Both the position numbers and the translations under genes were made by a program. Source: Companilactobacillus mindensis DSM 14500 (GTDB lineage: Bacteria > Bacillota > Bacilli > Lactobacillales > Lactobacillaceae). Taken from it: a DNA stretch of 64,000 nt. Below, one piece after another: positions 44,287-53,403 of the stretch. The notes under the pieces are model-generated. The model searched no databases. It was given only the letters and a program-made list of their open reading frames with translations, and was not told the origin of the DNA. The stretch is from positions 1 to 64,000 of the forward strand of contig NZ_AZEZ01000099.1 in the NCBI RefSeq assembly GCF_001434275.1. The letters are read 5' to 3'. Every line of letters starts with the position of its first letter. The first letter of the stretch is position 1.

Positions 44287-44613
44287 TTAGAATCTCACGA
44301 ATTTATCGACAGGCAAGATGAAACAAGTTGCGCCACCGACTTGAACTTCAACGGGATCAGTCATGCTTGAAGCGGCTTCTGGCATCATGAACGTTGGAGT
44401 AACAAATTGTGTTCTAGTGTGACAAGTCTTTTTAATGACATCCAAGGCTGCGTCGACTTTTTCTTCTTCGACACCAATCAAGAATGTACAGTTACCAGCC
44501 TTCAAGAAACCACCAGTTGAAGGTAGTTGTGTGGCTCTGAAGCCACCTTTGACCAGTTTAGTTTGAAGATGTTGACTATCCTTATCTTGGACAATGGCTA
44601 AAATTAATTTCAT
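44287..44613 (-). CDS. darA: Cyclic-di-AMP receptor DarA (YaaQ/PstA)
   Basis: A 108-residue PII-like protein: MKLILAIVQDKDSQHL, KGGFRATQLPSTGGFLKAG near residue 26 and a C-terminal VGGATCFILPVDKFVRF. Family members form trimers that bind c-di-AMP. It sits between tmk (three bases) and holB, as in Bacillus. Confidence 0.92.
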   Translation of the reverse strand: MKLILAIVQDKDSQHLQTKLVKGGFRATQLPSTGGFLKAGNCTFLIGVEEEKVDAALDVIKKTCHTRTQFVTPTFMMPEAASSMTDPVEVQVGGATCFILPVDKFVRF

Positions 44614-44616
44614 AAT

Positions 44617-45267
44617 TTATTCTCCTTTGTTAAAAATTTCAGGAAATCTGTTCACAATAACTGCCAAAGCATCGCTGACAACTTTTTCAGGAGCTTGTTC
44701 GGCATTGATTTTCTTAATACGTTTAGGGTTATCCTTGACTATTTGTTCATATGAATCATAGACCCGATCGTGGAAACTGATGGCTTCCTTTTCCAAACGG
44801 TCCATTTGACCTTCATGGTCTTTACGAATTCTCGCTAAACCAACTGCTGGCGTAACGTCAAAGTAAATCGTCAAATCCGGCAAGTGGCCGTCGATAGCAA
44901 AGTCATTGATCTCAGCTACTTCTTTCGTACCGATTTCACGTCCGCCACCTTGATACGCGATTGAACTGTCAACGAAACGGTCGCTCAACATGATTTTATT
45001 TTCTTTTAGTGTTGGCAAAATAACATCGATCAAATGTTGACGTCTAGCCGCTGCGTACAACAAGGCTTCCGTCCGAGGATCCATTTCTTCATCATGAATA
45101 TCCAAAATGATCTTTCTGATTTTTTCAGAAATGGGACTGCCACCAGGTTCTCTGGAAAGCACGATCTCTTGGTCGGTCTTTTCCTGCAACAGTGGCATTA
45201 ATTTTTTGAGAGCAGTTGTTTTTCCTGCCCCATCTGGTCCTTCAAATGATATAAATATTCCTGACAT
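44617..45267 (-). CDS. tmk: Thymidylate kinase
   Basis: A 216-residue dTMP kinase with P-loop FEGPDGAGKTTALKKL near residue 8, DRFVDSSIAYQGGGR near 96 and the LID region RIRKDHEGQMDRLEKE near 144. It makes dTDP for DNA synthesis. TAGGAGAG precedes the ATG. A likely promoter on the minus strand is TTTCAT, 17 bases, TAAAAT, within 45290-45330. Confidence 0.95.
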   Translation of the reverse strand: MSGIFISFEGPDGAGKTTALKKLMPLLQEKTDQEIVLSREPGGSPISEKIRKIILDIHDEEMDPRTEALLYAAARRQHLIDVILPTLKENKIMLSDRFVDSSIAYQGGGREIGTKEVAEINDFAIDGHLPDLTIYFDVTPAVGLARIRKDHEGQMDRLEKEAISFHDRVYDSYEQIVKDNPKRIKKINAEQAPEKVVSDALAVIVNRFPEIFNKGE

Positions 45268-45404
45268 ATAATAATCTCTCCTAGATGATTACTACTATTT
45301 TACTTGAAAATACAAATAAATGAAACTTTAGCTCTTAGATATACTCTAAAAAGACGGTAGATTGTGGATAACTTATTCCCCTTTTTAGTTAAAGAATTTT
45401 TTAC

Positions 45405-45482
45405 TTCCCGTCTTCCATGAAATTTCGTTAGACGCTGGAACGCTGCGAGAGCATCTAACGAAATTCCATTCCAGACTAATTC
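45405..45482. repeat. Structured intergenic repeat, minimal form C
   Basis: Borders CCCGTCTTCC and CCAGACTAATTCCC as in the longer copies. Arms AATTTCGTTAGA and TCTAACGAAATT pair perfectly over 12 bases. Only the core GCTGGAACGCTGCGAGAGC remains between them; the two internal hairpins of subfamilies A and B are absent. It lies in the gene-free interval 45268-45645, which otherwise holds the tmk promoter and a terminator. Confidence 0.75.
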
Positions 45483-45581
45483 CCACTAATATGTAAATCC
45501 TATCTAGAATGAATGATAGTATTCTAAATAATACTTATCCGTCTCCTTGTATCTAAATAATCTATAACTAAACAGATAATT

Positions 45582-45622
45582 AAAAAGAATCTATACCATT
45601 ATTTCATTGGTATAGATTCTTT
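45582..45622 (-). terminator. Terminator of the dnaX-ybaB-recR-yaaL operon
   Basis: AAAGAATCTATACCA and TGGTATAGATTCTTT form a 15-base perfect stem; on the minus strand it continues into T-rich sequence. Confidence 0.85.
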
Positions 45623-45645
45623 CTTCAATTAACACTATTTCATTT

Positions 45646-45933
45646 TTACCAGTGTTTTTCAGCTCGGCTTGGTTGTCTTAAAAAAGTATCTTCTTCGCCA
45701 AAGATAATATTAGTCGTAGCCTTAGCGGTAGCTTTTCTTCTTCTAGCTTCTAAGTACAAGAATTGATATTTCAACTGGTCCAATTTTAAGTGGACTCTTG
45801 TTGTGTCATCCACGTCAACTGAATTGTTGATCATTCTCTGTGTATTACCAATTCTTTGTTGAATCTGATGAATATTATTTAAAAGGCGATCATTTTCCAT
45901 TTGTTGGACGGTTACTTTTTTTCTACCAAACAT
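45646..45933 (-). CDS. yaaL: YaaL family protein (DUF2508)
   Basis: 95 residues, mostly helical and basic: NRLLNNIHQIQQRIGN, then LDQLKYQFLYLEARRRKA. This matches the small YaaL family encoded after recR in Firmicutes. Function unknown. One base separates it from recR. Confidence 0.85.
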   Translation of the reverse strand: MFGRKKVTVQQMENDRLLNNIHQIQQRIGNTQRMINNSVDVDDTTRVHLKLDQLKYQFLYLEARRRKATAKATTNIIFGEEDTFLRQPSRAEKHW

Positions 45934-45934
45934 G

Positions 45935-46534
45935 CTAAATCTCCCTGCGACCTAGAACGGCACTCTTTAGAGTCATTTCATCTGCATATTCGATATCAGA
46001 TCCGACAGCTAATCCATGTGCTAATCTAGTTACTTTTATTCCTGCTGGCTTAACTAATTTGGCTAAATATTGAGCCGTTGCTTCCCCTTCTGGAGTTGCG
46101 TTTGTAGCGAGGATCAACTCTTTGACGTTTTGATTCTCCTTCAAACGGTTCAGCAACAACTTGATATTCAAATCTTCGGGACCAATACCATCAACTGGCG
46201 ACAAGACGCCTCCTAAGACGTGATACAAACCATTGTAGCCATTCATGTCATCGAGCGACATGATATCTTTGGCTTGTTCTACGACTAGGATCGTTGATTG
46301 GTCACGATTCTTATCACTGCAAATTGAACAAATCTCATCAGTAGTGATATTGCCACAAATCTTGCATGATTTTAAATCGGTTTTGGCAGCAATCAAATTC
46401 TTAGCGAATTCATCCACTTGGTCTTTATCCATTCCAAGGGTGAAAAATGCCATCCGGGTTGCGGTTTTGCGACCGATTCCGGGTAACATCATATAACTAT
46501 CAATTAATTTAGAAATTGGTTCTGGATATTTCAT
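45935..46534 (-). CDS. recR: Recombination mediator RecR
   Basis: A 199-residue RecR. Helix-hairpin-helix [14 protein letters not shown] near residue 18, C4 zinc finger [16 protein letters not shown] near 56, and a Toprim domain from ~80 ([14 protein letters not shown], then [18 protein letters not shown]). It works with RecO and RecF in gap repair. The start overlaps the ybaB stop by one base. Confidence 0.96.
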   Translation of the reverse strand: MKYPEPISKLIDSYMMLPGIGRKTATRMAFFTLGMDKDQVDEFAKNLIAAKTDLKSCKICGNITTDEICSICSDKNRDQSTILVVEQAKDIMSLDDMNGYNGLYHVLGGVLSPVDGIGPEDLNIKLLLNRLKENQNVKELILATNATPEGEATAQYLAKLVKPAGIKVTRLAHGLAVGSDIEYADEMTLKSAVLGRREI

Positions 46535-46863
46535 TACATCAACCCGTTTGTGTATTTGCCTAGTTTGGTGCTCTTATCCTTATCTACGGCATCGAAGGCA
46601 TTATTTAGTGCATCGATCAACATATCTTGCAATGTGTCAGGATCATCAGGATCAATGATCTTGTCATCGATTGTAAGGTCAGCAATCTTCTTTTCACCAG
46701 TAACTTTGACAACTACGAAGTCATCAACTGACTTGCCTGTGTATTCTGTCTTGTTCAATTCTTCAGTAGCTGCTTGAACTTCTCTTTGCATCTTTTGGGC
46801 TTGTTTCATAATGTTGGCCATGTTGCCACCCATTCCACCCATATTTGGCATACCTTTACTCAT
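46534..46863 (-). CDS. ybaB: Nucleoid-associated protein YbaB/EbfC
   Basis: 109 residues with a Gly/Met-rich N terminus ([11 protein letters not shown]), [17 protein letters not shown] near residue 20 and [16 protein letters not shown] near 50. It is a small dimeric DNA-binding protein, located between dnaX and recR as is standard. AGGAGG precedes the ATG. Confidence 0.95.
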   Translation of the reverse strand: MSKGMPNMGGMGGNMANIMKQAQKMQREVQAATEELNKTEYTGKSVDDFVVVKVTGEKKIADLTIDDKIIDPDDPDTLQDMLIDALNNAFDAVDKDKSTKLGKYTNGLM

Positions 46864-46875
46864 AATAAATTCCTC

Positions 46876-48588
46876 CTAGTCGTCTTTTACATCCACTACA
46901 TCGCTACCGAATAATTTTAATGCTTCATCAACGGTAGGATCAGTCTTTTTAGTTTCTTTCTTAGATTTTACATTGTCTTTACTGTTCAAATCAATATTAT
47001 TGTCAATATATTCTTTACGTATCTTAGGCCAATCGGCTTTAGGTACTAAAACGATCTGACAATCTTTTTTCATTAGTCGACTTGTATTGTCGCTGAGTTC
47101 TTTCAAAAAGTCCATATCATCTTGAACTTGTTCGAACCACATTGCGTAATCAAACGCCACGACGATACCTTCAGACGAGGCTGCCACTGGTTCAGCGACC
47201 TTCATCATAGCACGTTGTGTGATTGAAAGCATACTCATTAGGTCCGGCCAAACATCACGAGCATTCATCAAATCATCTTTTGTCGCACTGCCCAAGACTT
47301 TGTAAATCGCTGTTTTATTTAAGCGAGCATTAGTATTGGAACGGCGGCGAGTTTTTGGCTTAGGTTGGACTGGAACTTGAACGCCTTTGGATAAGCCCTG
47401 AACCTCATTTTGAAGATGTGAGATCTCGTCACGTAACTTGTCGATCTCAAGGTTTTCTGATTCACCGTTGGCTTCTTGGGGAGCTTCGCTTGGAACTTGA
47501 GCAACTTTGGGCTCACTGATCTTGACGGTTAAAATTTCCATATAAATGTCAGTCTGATTCGAGTTCTTGAGATTCTTTTGCGTTGCACTGACTTGGTCGA
47601 CAATGTAAAACAAGCGTGTATTGTCGAATTTGTCCGCAATATCAAGTAACTCTTGGGTCATCACTGAATTGTCCATCTGCTTTGATAAATCTGAATTGGA
47701 ATTGTACAAGATCAAATTACGGCAGACGCGAATGATCATTTCTGTAAAACGCAAAGCTGAACGCCCACTGGCTAAAATTTGATACAAACTTGTCAAAGCT
47801 TCAGCTGGTTGGTTGTCCGCAATTGCCGTCATGTATGAGACGATTTGTTCGTTGCTCAAGGCACCAGTAACTTCTTGGGCATTTTTCAGAGTCAATTCAT
47901 CATCGCCATACGACAAAGCTTGGTCCAAAATACTCAAAGCATCACGCATTCCACCTTCAGCTGAGGCGGCAATAATATTCAAAGCTTCTTCATCATAGAC
48001 GATTTTTTTATCATCCAAAATGTAAGTCATCCGCTTCAAAATATCTTGCTTAGAAATTCTGCGGAAGTTGAAGCTTTGCGTTCTAGAAATAATTGTTGCT
48101 GGGATCTTTTGTGGTTCGGTTGTTGCCAAAATGAACATAACATTTTCAGGTGGCTCTTCTAGTGTCTTCAATAAGGCATTGAAAGCACCCTGAGAAAGCA
48201 TATGAACTTCATCAATAATATAAACTTTGAATTTGGCTTCAGTCGGTGCATATTTAACCTTGTCACGAATATCACGGATCTCTTCAACACCGTTGTTAGA
48301 GGCGGCATCGATCTCGATCACATCATTCAAACGATTTTCGTTAGCAGCCTTGCAGATTTCACATTCGTTGCATGGTTCGCCATCGTGTGGATTCAGACAG
48401 TTGACTGCTTTGGCTAAGATTTTGGCACAAGAAGTCTTTCCTGTACCACGGGGACCACTGAACAAGTAGGCATGACTGGTCATATGACTAGCGACCGCAT
48501 TGCGCAATGTCTGCGTGATTACTTCCTGGCCGATTACATCAGAAAAAGTTTGGGGACGCCAAACTCGATATAGTGCTTGATATGCCAT
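46876..48588 (-). CDS. dnaX: DNA polymerase III gamma/tau subunit DnaX
   Basis: A 570-residue clamp-loader ATPase. Walker A GPRGTGKTSCAKILAKA near residue 45, zinc cysteines CNECEICKA near 75, DEVHMLSQGAFNALLKTLEEPP near 125 (DExH box, read in parts), sensor 1 TTEPQKIP near 156 and SRTQSFNFRRIS near 168. The C-terminal tau part begins near residue 370 and has a short coiled coil (LRDEISHLQNEVQGL). No slippery frameshift site was noticed. Confidence 0.95.
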   Translation of the reverse strand: MAYQALYRVWRPQTFSDVIGQEVITQTLRNAVASHMTSHAYLFSGPRGTGKTSCAKILAKAVNCLNPHDGEPCNECEICKAANENRLNDVIEIDAASNNGVEEIRDIRDKVKYAPTEAKFKVYIIDEVHMLSQGAFNALLKTLEEPPENVMFILATTEPQKIPATIISRTQSFNFRRISKQDILKRMTYILDDKKIVYDEEALNIIAASAEGGMRDALSILDQALSYGDDELTLKNAQEVTGALSNEQIVSYMTAIADNQPAEALTSLYQILASGRSALRFTEMIIRVCRNLILYNSNSDLSKQMDNSVMTQELLDIADKFDNTRLFYIVDQVSATQKNLKNSNQTDIYMEILTVKISEPKVAQVPSEAPQEANGESENLEIDKLRDEISHLQNEVQGLSKGVQVPVQPKPKTRRRSNTNARLNKTAIYKVLGSATKDDLMNARDVWPDLMSMLSITQRAMMKVAEPVAASSEGIVVAFDYAMWFEQVQDDMDFLKELSDNTSRLMKKDCQIVLVPKADWPKIRKEYIDNNIDLNSKDNVKSKKETKKTDPTVDEALKLFGSDVVDVKDD

Positions 48589-48629
48589 TGTTTGCTCCTT
48601 AAAAAATTCGGATATCTAAATTTTAACAC

Positions 48630-48660
48630 AAAAAAACTCCTAACCCTTACAGATTAGGAG
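48630..48660 (-). terminator. Terminator of the SRP RNA gene
   Basis: On the minus strand CTCCTAATC...GGTTAGGAG is followed by seven T. It lies just past the 3' end of the SRP RNA and before dnaX. Confidence 0.8.
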
Positions 48661-48671
48661 GCTAATTTACA

Positions 48672-48770
48672 TAACAAAAGGCACATGGCACACCTTACTT
48701 AGTGCTGCTTTCTTCCGAACCTGACACGATTCACAAGAGCACCATTGCCCTAAGGCCTTGCGGCAATAAC
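48672..48770 (-). ncRNA. ffs: Signal recognition particle RNA, small bacterial type (4.5S-like)
   Basis: Minus strand carries the conserved apical domain GTCAGGTTCGGAAGAAAGCAG followed by CACTAAG, read in parts. The flanks (GGGCAATGGTGC and GGTGTGCCATGTGCC) can pair to form the long hairpin. It lies between tadA and dnaX, its usual place in Firmicutes. The RNA binds Ffh for membrane targeting. Ends are approximate. Confidence 0.9.
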
Positions 48771-48797
48771 TATAATACTATAAATCAGTGAATTATG

Positions 48798-49274
48798 CTA
48801 CTTTTTGCGTCTAATTTCCCGAAAGAAATTCTGTAATAAAGCAGCCGTCTCGTCAGCTTTAACATTGGCGAGGACCTCTGGTTGGTGATTGTAGCGCGTT
48901 TCAGCCAATAAATTATTGATTGAACCAACTGATCCGGCCTTGGGATCGCTGGCTCCAAAAATAACTTCTTCGATGCGACTGTTGATAATCGCTCCGGCAC
49001 ACATTGGGCATGGTTCCAAAGTTACGAACAAGCTAGTATGCTCCAAACGCCAACTGCCAACTTTAGCACAAGCCTCTTCGATCGCAATGATCTCCGCATG
49101 CTTGATGGCATTTTGGGTCTCTTCACGTTCGTTGGAACCTCTACCGATCACTTCACCAGTCGTATTATCGACGATCACGCAACCGATGGGCACTTCTCTT
49201 CTAGTCTCAGCTTTTTTGGCTTCAGCGATTGCTAAATCCATGTATTCATTTATTTTATCTTCTGAAAATATCAT
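48798..49274 (-). CDS. tadA: tRNA-specific adenosine deaminase TadA
   Basis: A 158-residue zinc deaminase that converts A34 to inosine in tRNA-Arg(ACG). HAE motif with His59 and Glu61, and PCPMC with Cys89 and Cys92, are intact. EVPIGCVIVD near residue 27 is the usual N-terminal strand. It is one base downstream of the small membrane-anchored protein gene and upstream of ffs. Confidence 0.95.
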   Translation of the reverse strand: MIFSEDKINEYMDLAIAEAKKAETRREVPIGCVIVDNTTGEVIGRGSNEREETQNAIKHAEIIAIEEACAKVGSWRLEHTSLFVTLEPCPMCAGAIINSRIEEVIFGASDPKAGSVGSINNLLAETRYNHQPEVLANVKADETAALLQNFFREIRRKK

Positions 49275-49275
49275 T

Positions 49276-49590
49276 TTAACTAATTAAGTTGGTTACTTTC
49301 TTCTCTAAGTATTTTGGAAAAACTGGTGCTTTGATTTTTAATTGATCTTGTTCCTTTTGTAAAGAACTAAGGATATCAAGCAATTCTTTCACTTGGGTAT
49401 CGGATAAAGTTCCCACGAATTCCATCAATTTCTCATTACCGTGAAGATATTTTTCAACATAAGATTCCAATTTTTCACGGTCTTTTTTTACTGCACTGTG
49501 TTGCATATGTTTAACTAATGCACGTCCTGCAAAGAATGATCCAGTTGAAATTGCGGATAAAATTATGCCGATAAATATTTTTTTCTTCAT
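49276..49590 (-). CDS. Membrane-anchored helical protein, unknown function
   Basis: 104 residues. ATG 49590 follows a good GGAGGCG site. MKKKIFIGIILSAISTGSFF forms one N-terminal membrane segment. The rest is charged and helical (REKLESYVEKYLHG, then VKELLDILSSLQKEQDQL). I do not recognise a named family. It lies between rsmC-like and tadA genes, same direction. Confidence 0.65.
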   Translation of the reverse strand: MKKKIFIGIILSAISTGSFFAGRALVKHMQHSAVKKDREKLESYVEKYLHGNEKLMEFVGTLSDTQVKELLDILSSLQKEQDQLKIKAPVFPKYLEKKVTNLIS

Positions 49591-49633
49591 AAGTAAACGC
49601 CTCCAATATGAATATACCATATTAGAGATTAAT

Positions 49634-50236
49634 TTAAATTAATTTACTTTTTAAAATATAATAACCTTTATCACGAGTAACAACTTCAACATTGCCAAAA
49701 GTTTTATCCATCAACTTCTTAGCTGAAGGTGCTCCTTGTTTCTTTTGTAGCACGATCCAAAGTTCCCCATTTGGTTCCAAGTAATCCTTTGATTCAGCCA
49801 AAATAGCCGTCACAACGTTCTTACCAGCTCTGACAGGTGGATTTGAAACGATCAGTGCATACTTATTCGAAACATTTTGGTAAACGTCAGATTCAAAGAT
49901 CTCAACATTATCAATATTGTTGTCGGCTGCATTTTGTTTAGCCAATTTCAAAGCCCGTAAGTTCACGTCGACCATTGTTGTTTGACGAGTCTTTTGTTCC
50001 TTGGCCAAAGCTAAACCAATTGGACCATAGCCACAGCCGACATCCAAAATATTGCCAGCTGGGATATTGGAAAAATCGACTGCTTCGATCAAGACTCTGG
50101 AACCATAGTCGATCGTCTGTCGTGAAAAGACCCCACTGTCTGAAATGAAGTTGAGGTTGTGCTTGCGCAAAGTGAAATCGAATTTCTTCAGTTCGTGCTC
50201 CAAATCGGGATCATTTTCAAAGTATTGATTAGCCAT
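49634..50236 (-). CDS. RsmC-like class I SAM methyltransferase (YbxB type)
   Basis: A 200-residue methyltransferase with SAM motif ILDVGCGYGPIGLAL near residue 62, acidic loop TMVDVNLRALKLAK near 89, and the catalytic NPPxR-type motif SNPPVRAG near 130. It resembles YbxB and the C-terminal half of RsmC (16S rRNA G1207). Near the L7/L12 gene, as in Bacillus. AAGGGGA precedes the ATG. Confidence 0.88.
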   Translation of the reverse strand: MANQYFENDPDLEHELKKFDFTLRKHNLNFISDSGVFSRQTIDYGSRVLIEAVDFSNIPAGNILDVGCGYGPIGLALAKEQKTRQTTMVDVNLRALKLAKQNAADNNIDNVEIFESDVYQNVSNKYALIVSNPPVRAGKNVVTAILAESKDYLEPNGELWIVLQKKQGAPSAKKLMDKTFGNVEVVTRDKGYYILKSKLI

Positions 50237-50264
50237 ATCTTTCCCCTTCCTTTATTTTAGGGTA

Positions 50265-50289
50265 AAAAAAAATCCTCTTACGAGGATTA
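50265..50289 (-). terminator. Terminator of the rplJ-rplL operon
   Basis: AATCCTC-TTAC-GAGGATT; on the minus strand followed by eight or nine T. It lies about 20 bases past the rplL stop. Confidence 0.8.
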
Positions 50290-50306
50290 ATTTTAACATA
50301 AAGTTA

Positions 50307-50675
50307 TTACTTCAATGTAACTGTTGCACCAACAGCTTCAAGTTTAGCCTTCATGTCGTCAGCGTCAGCCTTAGCAACGCCTTCCTTGATAACCTTAGGA
50401 GCACCATCAACAAGGTCCTTTGAGTCCTTCAAGCCAAGTCCTGTGATACCACGAACTTCCTTGATAACCTTAACCTTTTCTTGACCTGCTTCTGTAAGTT
50501 CAACGTCAAATGAGTCTTTTTCTGCAGCAGCGTCGCCACCAGCAGCACCGGCAGCAGCAACTGGAGCAGCAGCCTTAACGTCAAATTCTTCTTCGATAGC
50601 CTTAACAAGGTCGTTAAGTTCTAGGATTGAAGCATCTTTTAAATCATCAATAATCTTTTGTGTATCTAAAGCCAT
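50307..50675 (-). CDS. rplL: 50S ribosomal protein L7/L12
   Basis: 122 residues: helical N terminus [15 protein letters not shown], an Ala-rich hinge (VAAAGAAGG) near residue 40, and the C-terminal factor-binding domain with [20 protein letters not shown] near 66. ATG 50675 follows GGAGG; the in-frame extension to 50690 lies in the ribosome site. It forms the stalk with L10. Confidence 0.96.
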   Translation of the reverse strand: MALDTQKIIDDLKDASILELNDLVKAIEEEFDVKAAAPVAAAGAAGGDAAAEKDSFDVELTEAGQEKVKVIKEVRGITGLGLKDSKDLVDGAPKVIKEGVAKADADDMKAKLEAVGATVTLK

Positions 50676-50719
50676 TATTGTATCCTCCAAATAATTGAGT
50701 TTTTTTGTTTTAAATTAAA

Positions 50720-51226
50720 TTAAGCGGCAGGTTCGTCGTCTTTTGAGTCTGCAACGGCCTTAACAACCATAGCAAAGTCGCGAACTGGAGCTTGTAATAC
50801 AGATACCAACATAGATAGCAAGCCATCTCTGTCTGGTAGTGTTGCAAGTTCTTGAATTTGTTCAAGAGTTGCTGCTTTACCTTCGATGATACCACCCTTG
50901 ATTTCAACGGCGTCAACATCTTTGGCAAACTTAGCTGCTATTTTAGCAGGTCCAACAGGATCTGTTTCTGAATAAGCAATAGCTGTAGGTCCAACGAAGT
51001 ATTCTTCTAGGCCTTCAACACCGGCTTTTTCAGCTGCACGTCTCAAGATTGTATTCTTAACGACTTGCATTGTAGCACCTTGTTCACGTAATTCAGCACG
51101 CATTTCTGTAGCTTGTTCAACAGTTAGACCTAAGTAATCAACAACGATTACTGATTTTGCGCCAACTAGTTGTTTAGCAATTTCATCAACTTGTGCTTGT
51201 TTTGCTGCTAATACATCTTGCTTCAT
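50720..51226 (-). CDS. rplJ: 50S ribosomal protein L10
   Basis: A 168-residue stalk base protein: QVDEIAKQLVGAKSVIVVDY near the N terminus, TEMRAELREQGATMQVVKN near residue 40, and a C-terminal helix (PVRDFAMVVKAVADSK) that anchors L7/L12 dimers. GGAGGTG precedes the ATG. Expression is controlled by the leader upstream. Confidence 0.96.
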   Translation of the reverse strand: MKQDVLAAKQAQVDEIAKQLVGAKSVIVVDYLGLTVEQATEMRAELREQGATMQVVKNTILRRAAEKAGVEGLEEYFVGPTAIAYSETDPVGPAKIAAKFAKDVDAVEIKGGIIEGKAATLEQIQELATLPDRDGLLSMLVSVLQAPVRDFAMVVKAVADSKDDEPAA

Positions 51227-51283
51227 TATTACGTTTCACCTCCACAATTTTTTAGTTAATTATCTACAAATTTCGGCTTAAAA

Positions 51284-51390
51284 ATAATAAAATCTCTGTG
51301 CCCAAGGGACACAGAGATTAAGTGAAATAATCTTCTGGCCTCGGCAGGATATTAAGACTTTCATCACCTGAGTCTTCGGTAGAAATCAAC
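51284..51390 (-). ncRNA. L10 leader (ribosomal protein autoregulatory element) with terminator
   Basis: On the minus strand the conserved segments CGAAGACTCAGGTGATGAAAG and TTAATATCCTGCCGAGG, read in parts, match the L10 leader. They are followed by AATCTCTGTG / CACAGAGATT (51291-51319) and TTTTATTATTTTT, a Rho-independent terminator. L10 or the L10-L7/L12 complex binds such leaders and lowers its own synthesis. Confidence 0.88.
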
Positions 51391-51431
51391 TATATTAATC
51401 TATCATTATTTTGGTAGTTAGTCAACACTAA

Positions 51432-52112
51432 TTAAGCGTTAACTTTAAGACCAGGTCCAAATGTAGATGTCATGTTTACACTAACAACATATGCACCCTT
51501 CAATGATGCAGGGCGAGCTTTTAAGATTGTTTCGTTGAAAGTATTGAAGTTTTCAACGATCTTAGCTGTATCAAATGAAATCTTACCGATTGGTGCGTGG
51601 ATAAGACCGTTTGAATCTACACGGTATGTAACTTGTCCGGCTTTAATATCGTTAACAGCCTTAGTAACATCCATTGTAACTGTACCTGTCTTAGGGTTAG
51701 GCATCAAACCTTTAGGTCCAAGAACACGACCTAAACGACCTACTTTAGCCATCATTGGTGGTGTTGCAACGGCAACATCAAAGTCCAACCAGCCATCTTG
51801 AATCTTTTCAACAAGGTCATCTGAGCCAACAACATCAGCACCGGCTGCTTCAGCATCCTTAGCTTGTTGTCCTTCAGCGAAGACGATAACCTTTTGTGTC
51901 TTACCAGTACCGTTAGGTAGAACAACGGCACCACGAATTTGTTGGTCAGCTTGCTTAGGATCTACATCCAAATTGTAAGCAACTTCAACAGTTGCATCAA
52001 AGTTAGCAAAGTCAACCTTCTTTAATAACTCAACAGCTTCTTCAGCAGTATAAGTTGCGTTTTTATCTACTTGTTTTAGAGCTTCTGTATATTTTTTTCC
52101 ATGCTTAGCCAT
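51432..52112 (-). CDS. rplA: 50S ribosomal protein L1
   Basis: 226 residues: [17 protein letters not shown], then [20 protein letters not shown] near residue 68 and [18 protein letters not shown] near 124. ATG 52112 follows AGGAGG; the longer in-frame frame to 52187 is not credible. It forms the L1 stalk and can bind its own mRNA. Same strand and just downstream of rplK. Confidence 0.96.
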   Translation of the reverse strand: MAKHGKKYTEALKQVDKNATYTAEEAVELLKKVDFANFDATVEVAYNLDVDPKQADQQIRGAVVLPNGTGKTQKVIVFAEGQQAKDAEAAGADVVGSDDLVEKIQDGWLDFDVAVATPPMMAKVGRLGRVLGPKGLMPNPKTGTVTMDVTKAVNDIKAGQVTYRVDSNGLIHAPIGKISFDTAKIVENFNTFNETILKARPASLKGAYVVSVNMTSTFGPGLKVNA

Positions 52113-52215
52113 GCTAAGTTCCTCCTTGCTTTGTGGTCTATGCGGAGAATAATATTTTCTCCTCCCACTTGTTAAGAATGCTTTCACATCCCTGTAACTG
52201 CGAAAATTTAGTCTT

Positions 52216-52638
52216 TTACTTTACTTCAAAGCCCATACTTCTTGCAGTACCAGCAACCATACGCATTGCAGCTTCAACACTAGCAGCGTTTAGGTCTTTC
52301 ATCTTGGTTTCAGCAATTTCGCGAACTTGGTCTTCAGTAACTGTGGCAACCTTGTTTGTGTTAGGTTCGCCAGAGCCCTTTTCAACGCCAGCAGCTTTCT
52401 TCAATAGAACAGCAGCTGGTGGTGTCTTAGTAACGAAATCGAATGAACGGTCTTCATATACTGAGATAACAACAGGAATAATCATTCCTCTTTGATCTTG
52501 TGTACGTGCATTGAAGTCCTTTGTAAAGGCAACAATGTTAATACCAGCTTGTCCTAAAGCAGGACCAACTGGAGGAGCTGGAGTAGCCTGTCCAGCAGGG
52601 ATTTGTAATTTTACTACGTTAGCAACTTTTTTAGCCAC
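52216..52638 (-). CDS. rplK: 50S ribosomal protein L11
   Basis: 140 residues: [37 protein letters not shown] near residue 21, and the C-terminal rRNA-binding domain with [19 protein letters not shown] use GTG 52638 because AAGGAGG lies eight bases upstream and it begins the family-typical N terminus. The upstream frame to 52671 has no support. Confidence 0.95.
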   Translation of the reverse strand: MAKKVANVVKLQIPAGQATPAPPVGPALGQAGINIVAFTKDFNARTQDQRGMIIPVVISVYEDRSFDFVTKTPPAAVLLKKAAGVEKGSGEPNTNKVATVTEDQVREIAETKMKDLNAASVEAAMRMVAGTARSMGFEVK

Positions 52639-52763
52639 GGTGCATACCTCCTTGTTCCGTGATGTGGTCATGATGAGAATCTAAATTTTCTCTCCCACAT
52701 GTATGTCTCAAAAACATACCGTTATATAGTAGCACGGCCTACTAAGATTAGCAATAAGTATTA

Positions 52764-53306
52764 TTATTGTTTTTCAACAGATGTGAAGTCTACTTCAGCA
52801 GAAGTCATACGACCGAACATATCAACGTCGACCTTGAGTTTTCTGTGTTCGTCATCGATTTCAGTAATCTTACCAGTCATATCTGAGAAAGCACCGTCAG
52901 TGATCTTAACTACTTCGCCCACTTCAAAGTCTGATGGTTTTTGTGAATCCATACCGAATTGACTCAAAATGTTGTCAATTTCTTCTGGTAATAGTGGAGC
53001 AGGTTTACTACCCGAACCGTGACTGCCGACAAATCCGGTAACACCTGGTGTATTACGAACGATAAACCATGATTCATCAGACATAACCATTTCTACTAGA
53101 ACGTAGCCAGGGAAAGTTTTTTCCATTTCTTTCTTTTCTTTACCGTTCTTCATTTTTGTTTCTTCTTCTTCAGGAACAACTGCACGGAAAATGTAATCTT
53201 CCATACCCATTGATTGAGCACGTGATTCAAGATTTTCCTTAACTTTGTTTTCGTAACCTGAATAGGTATGTAGTACATACCATTGTTTTTCGCCAGCTTC
53301 AGCCAT
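52764..53306 (-). CDS. nusG: Transcription termination/antitermination factor NusG
   Basis: 180 residues. The NGN domain runs from KQWYVLHTYSGYENKVKE to near residue 115 (FPGYVLVEMVM; RNTPGVTGFVGS). The KOW domain follows (VGEVVKITDGAFSDMTGKI). ATG 53306 follows TTGGAGG. It lies downstream of secE with a terminator-like hairpin in between. Confidence 0.95.
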   Translation of the reverse strand: MAEAGEKQWYVLHTYSGYENKVKENLESRAQSMGMEDYIFRAVVPEEEETKMKNGKEKKEMEKTFPGYVLVEMVMSDESWFIVRNTPGVTGFVGSHGSGSKPAPLLPEEIDNILSQFGMDSQKPSDFEVGEVVKITDGAFSDMTGKITEIDDEHRKLKVDVDMFGRMTSAEVDFTSVEKQ

Positions 53307-53330
53307 AATTTCCTCCAAAAAATTCAAAAT

Positions 53331-53360
53331 AAAAAAACTCCGAACTAAGGTCGAAGTTTT
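53331..53360 (-). terminator. Terminator-like hairpin between secE and nusG
   Basis: On the minus strand AACTTCGA-CCTTAG-TTCGGAGTT runs into seven T. It would limit readthrough from secE into nusG, or nusG may have its own promoter. Confidence 0.6.
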
Positions 53361-53403
53361 TCTCGTTGATAATATCATAGCAAATTTTGCTACGTCTTAC
53401 AAT

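Noticed and set aside
45363-45371. TTATCCACA (minus strand), a perfect DnaA box, next to tmk and near dnaX/recR
   Set aside because: A single box with no cluster, no AT-rich unwinding element and no dnaA/dnaN nearby; a nine-base match can occur by chance.
46876-48588. Programmed frameshift in dnaX giving a short gamma form
   Set aside because: No slippery A-rich heptamer followed by a strong stem-loop was noticed; not claimed.
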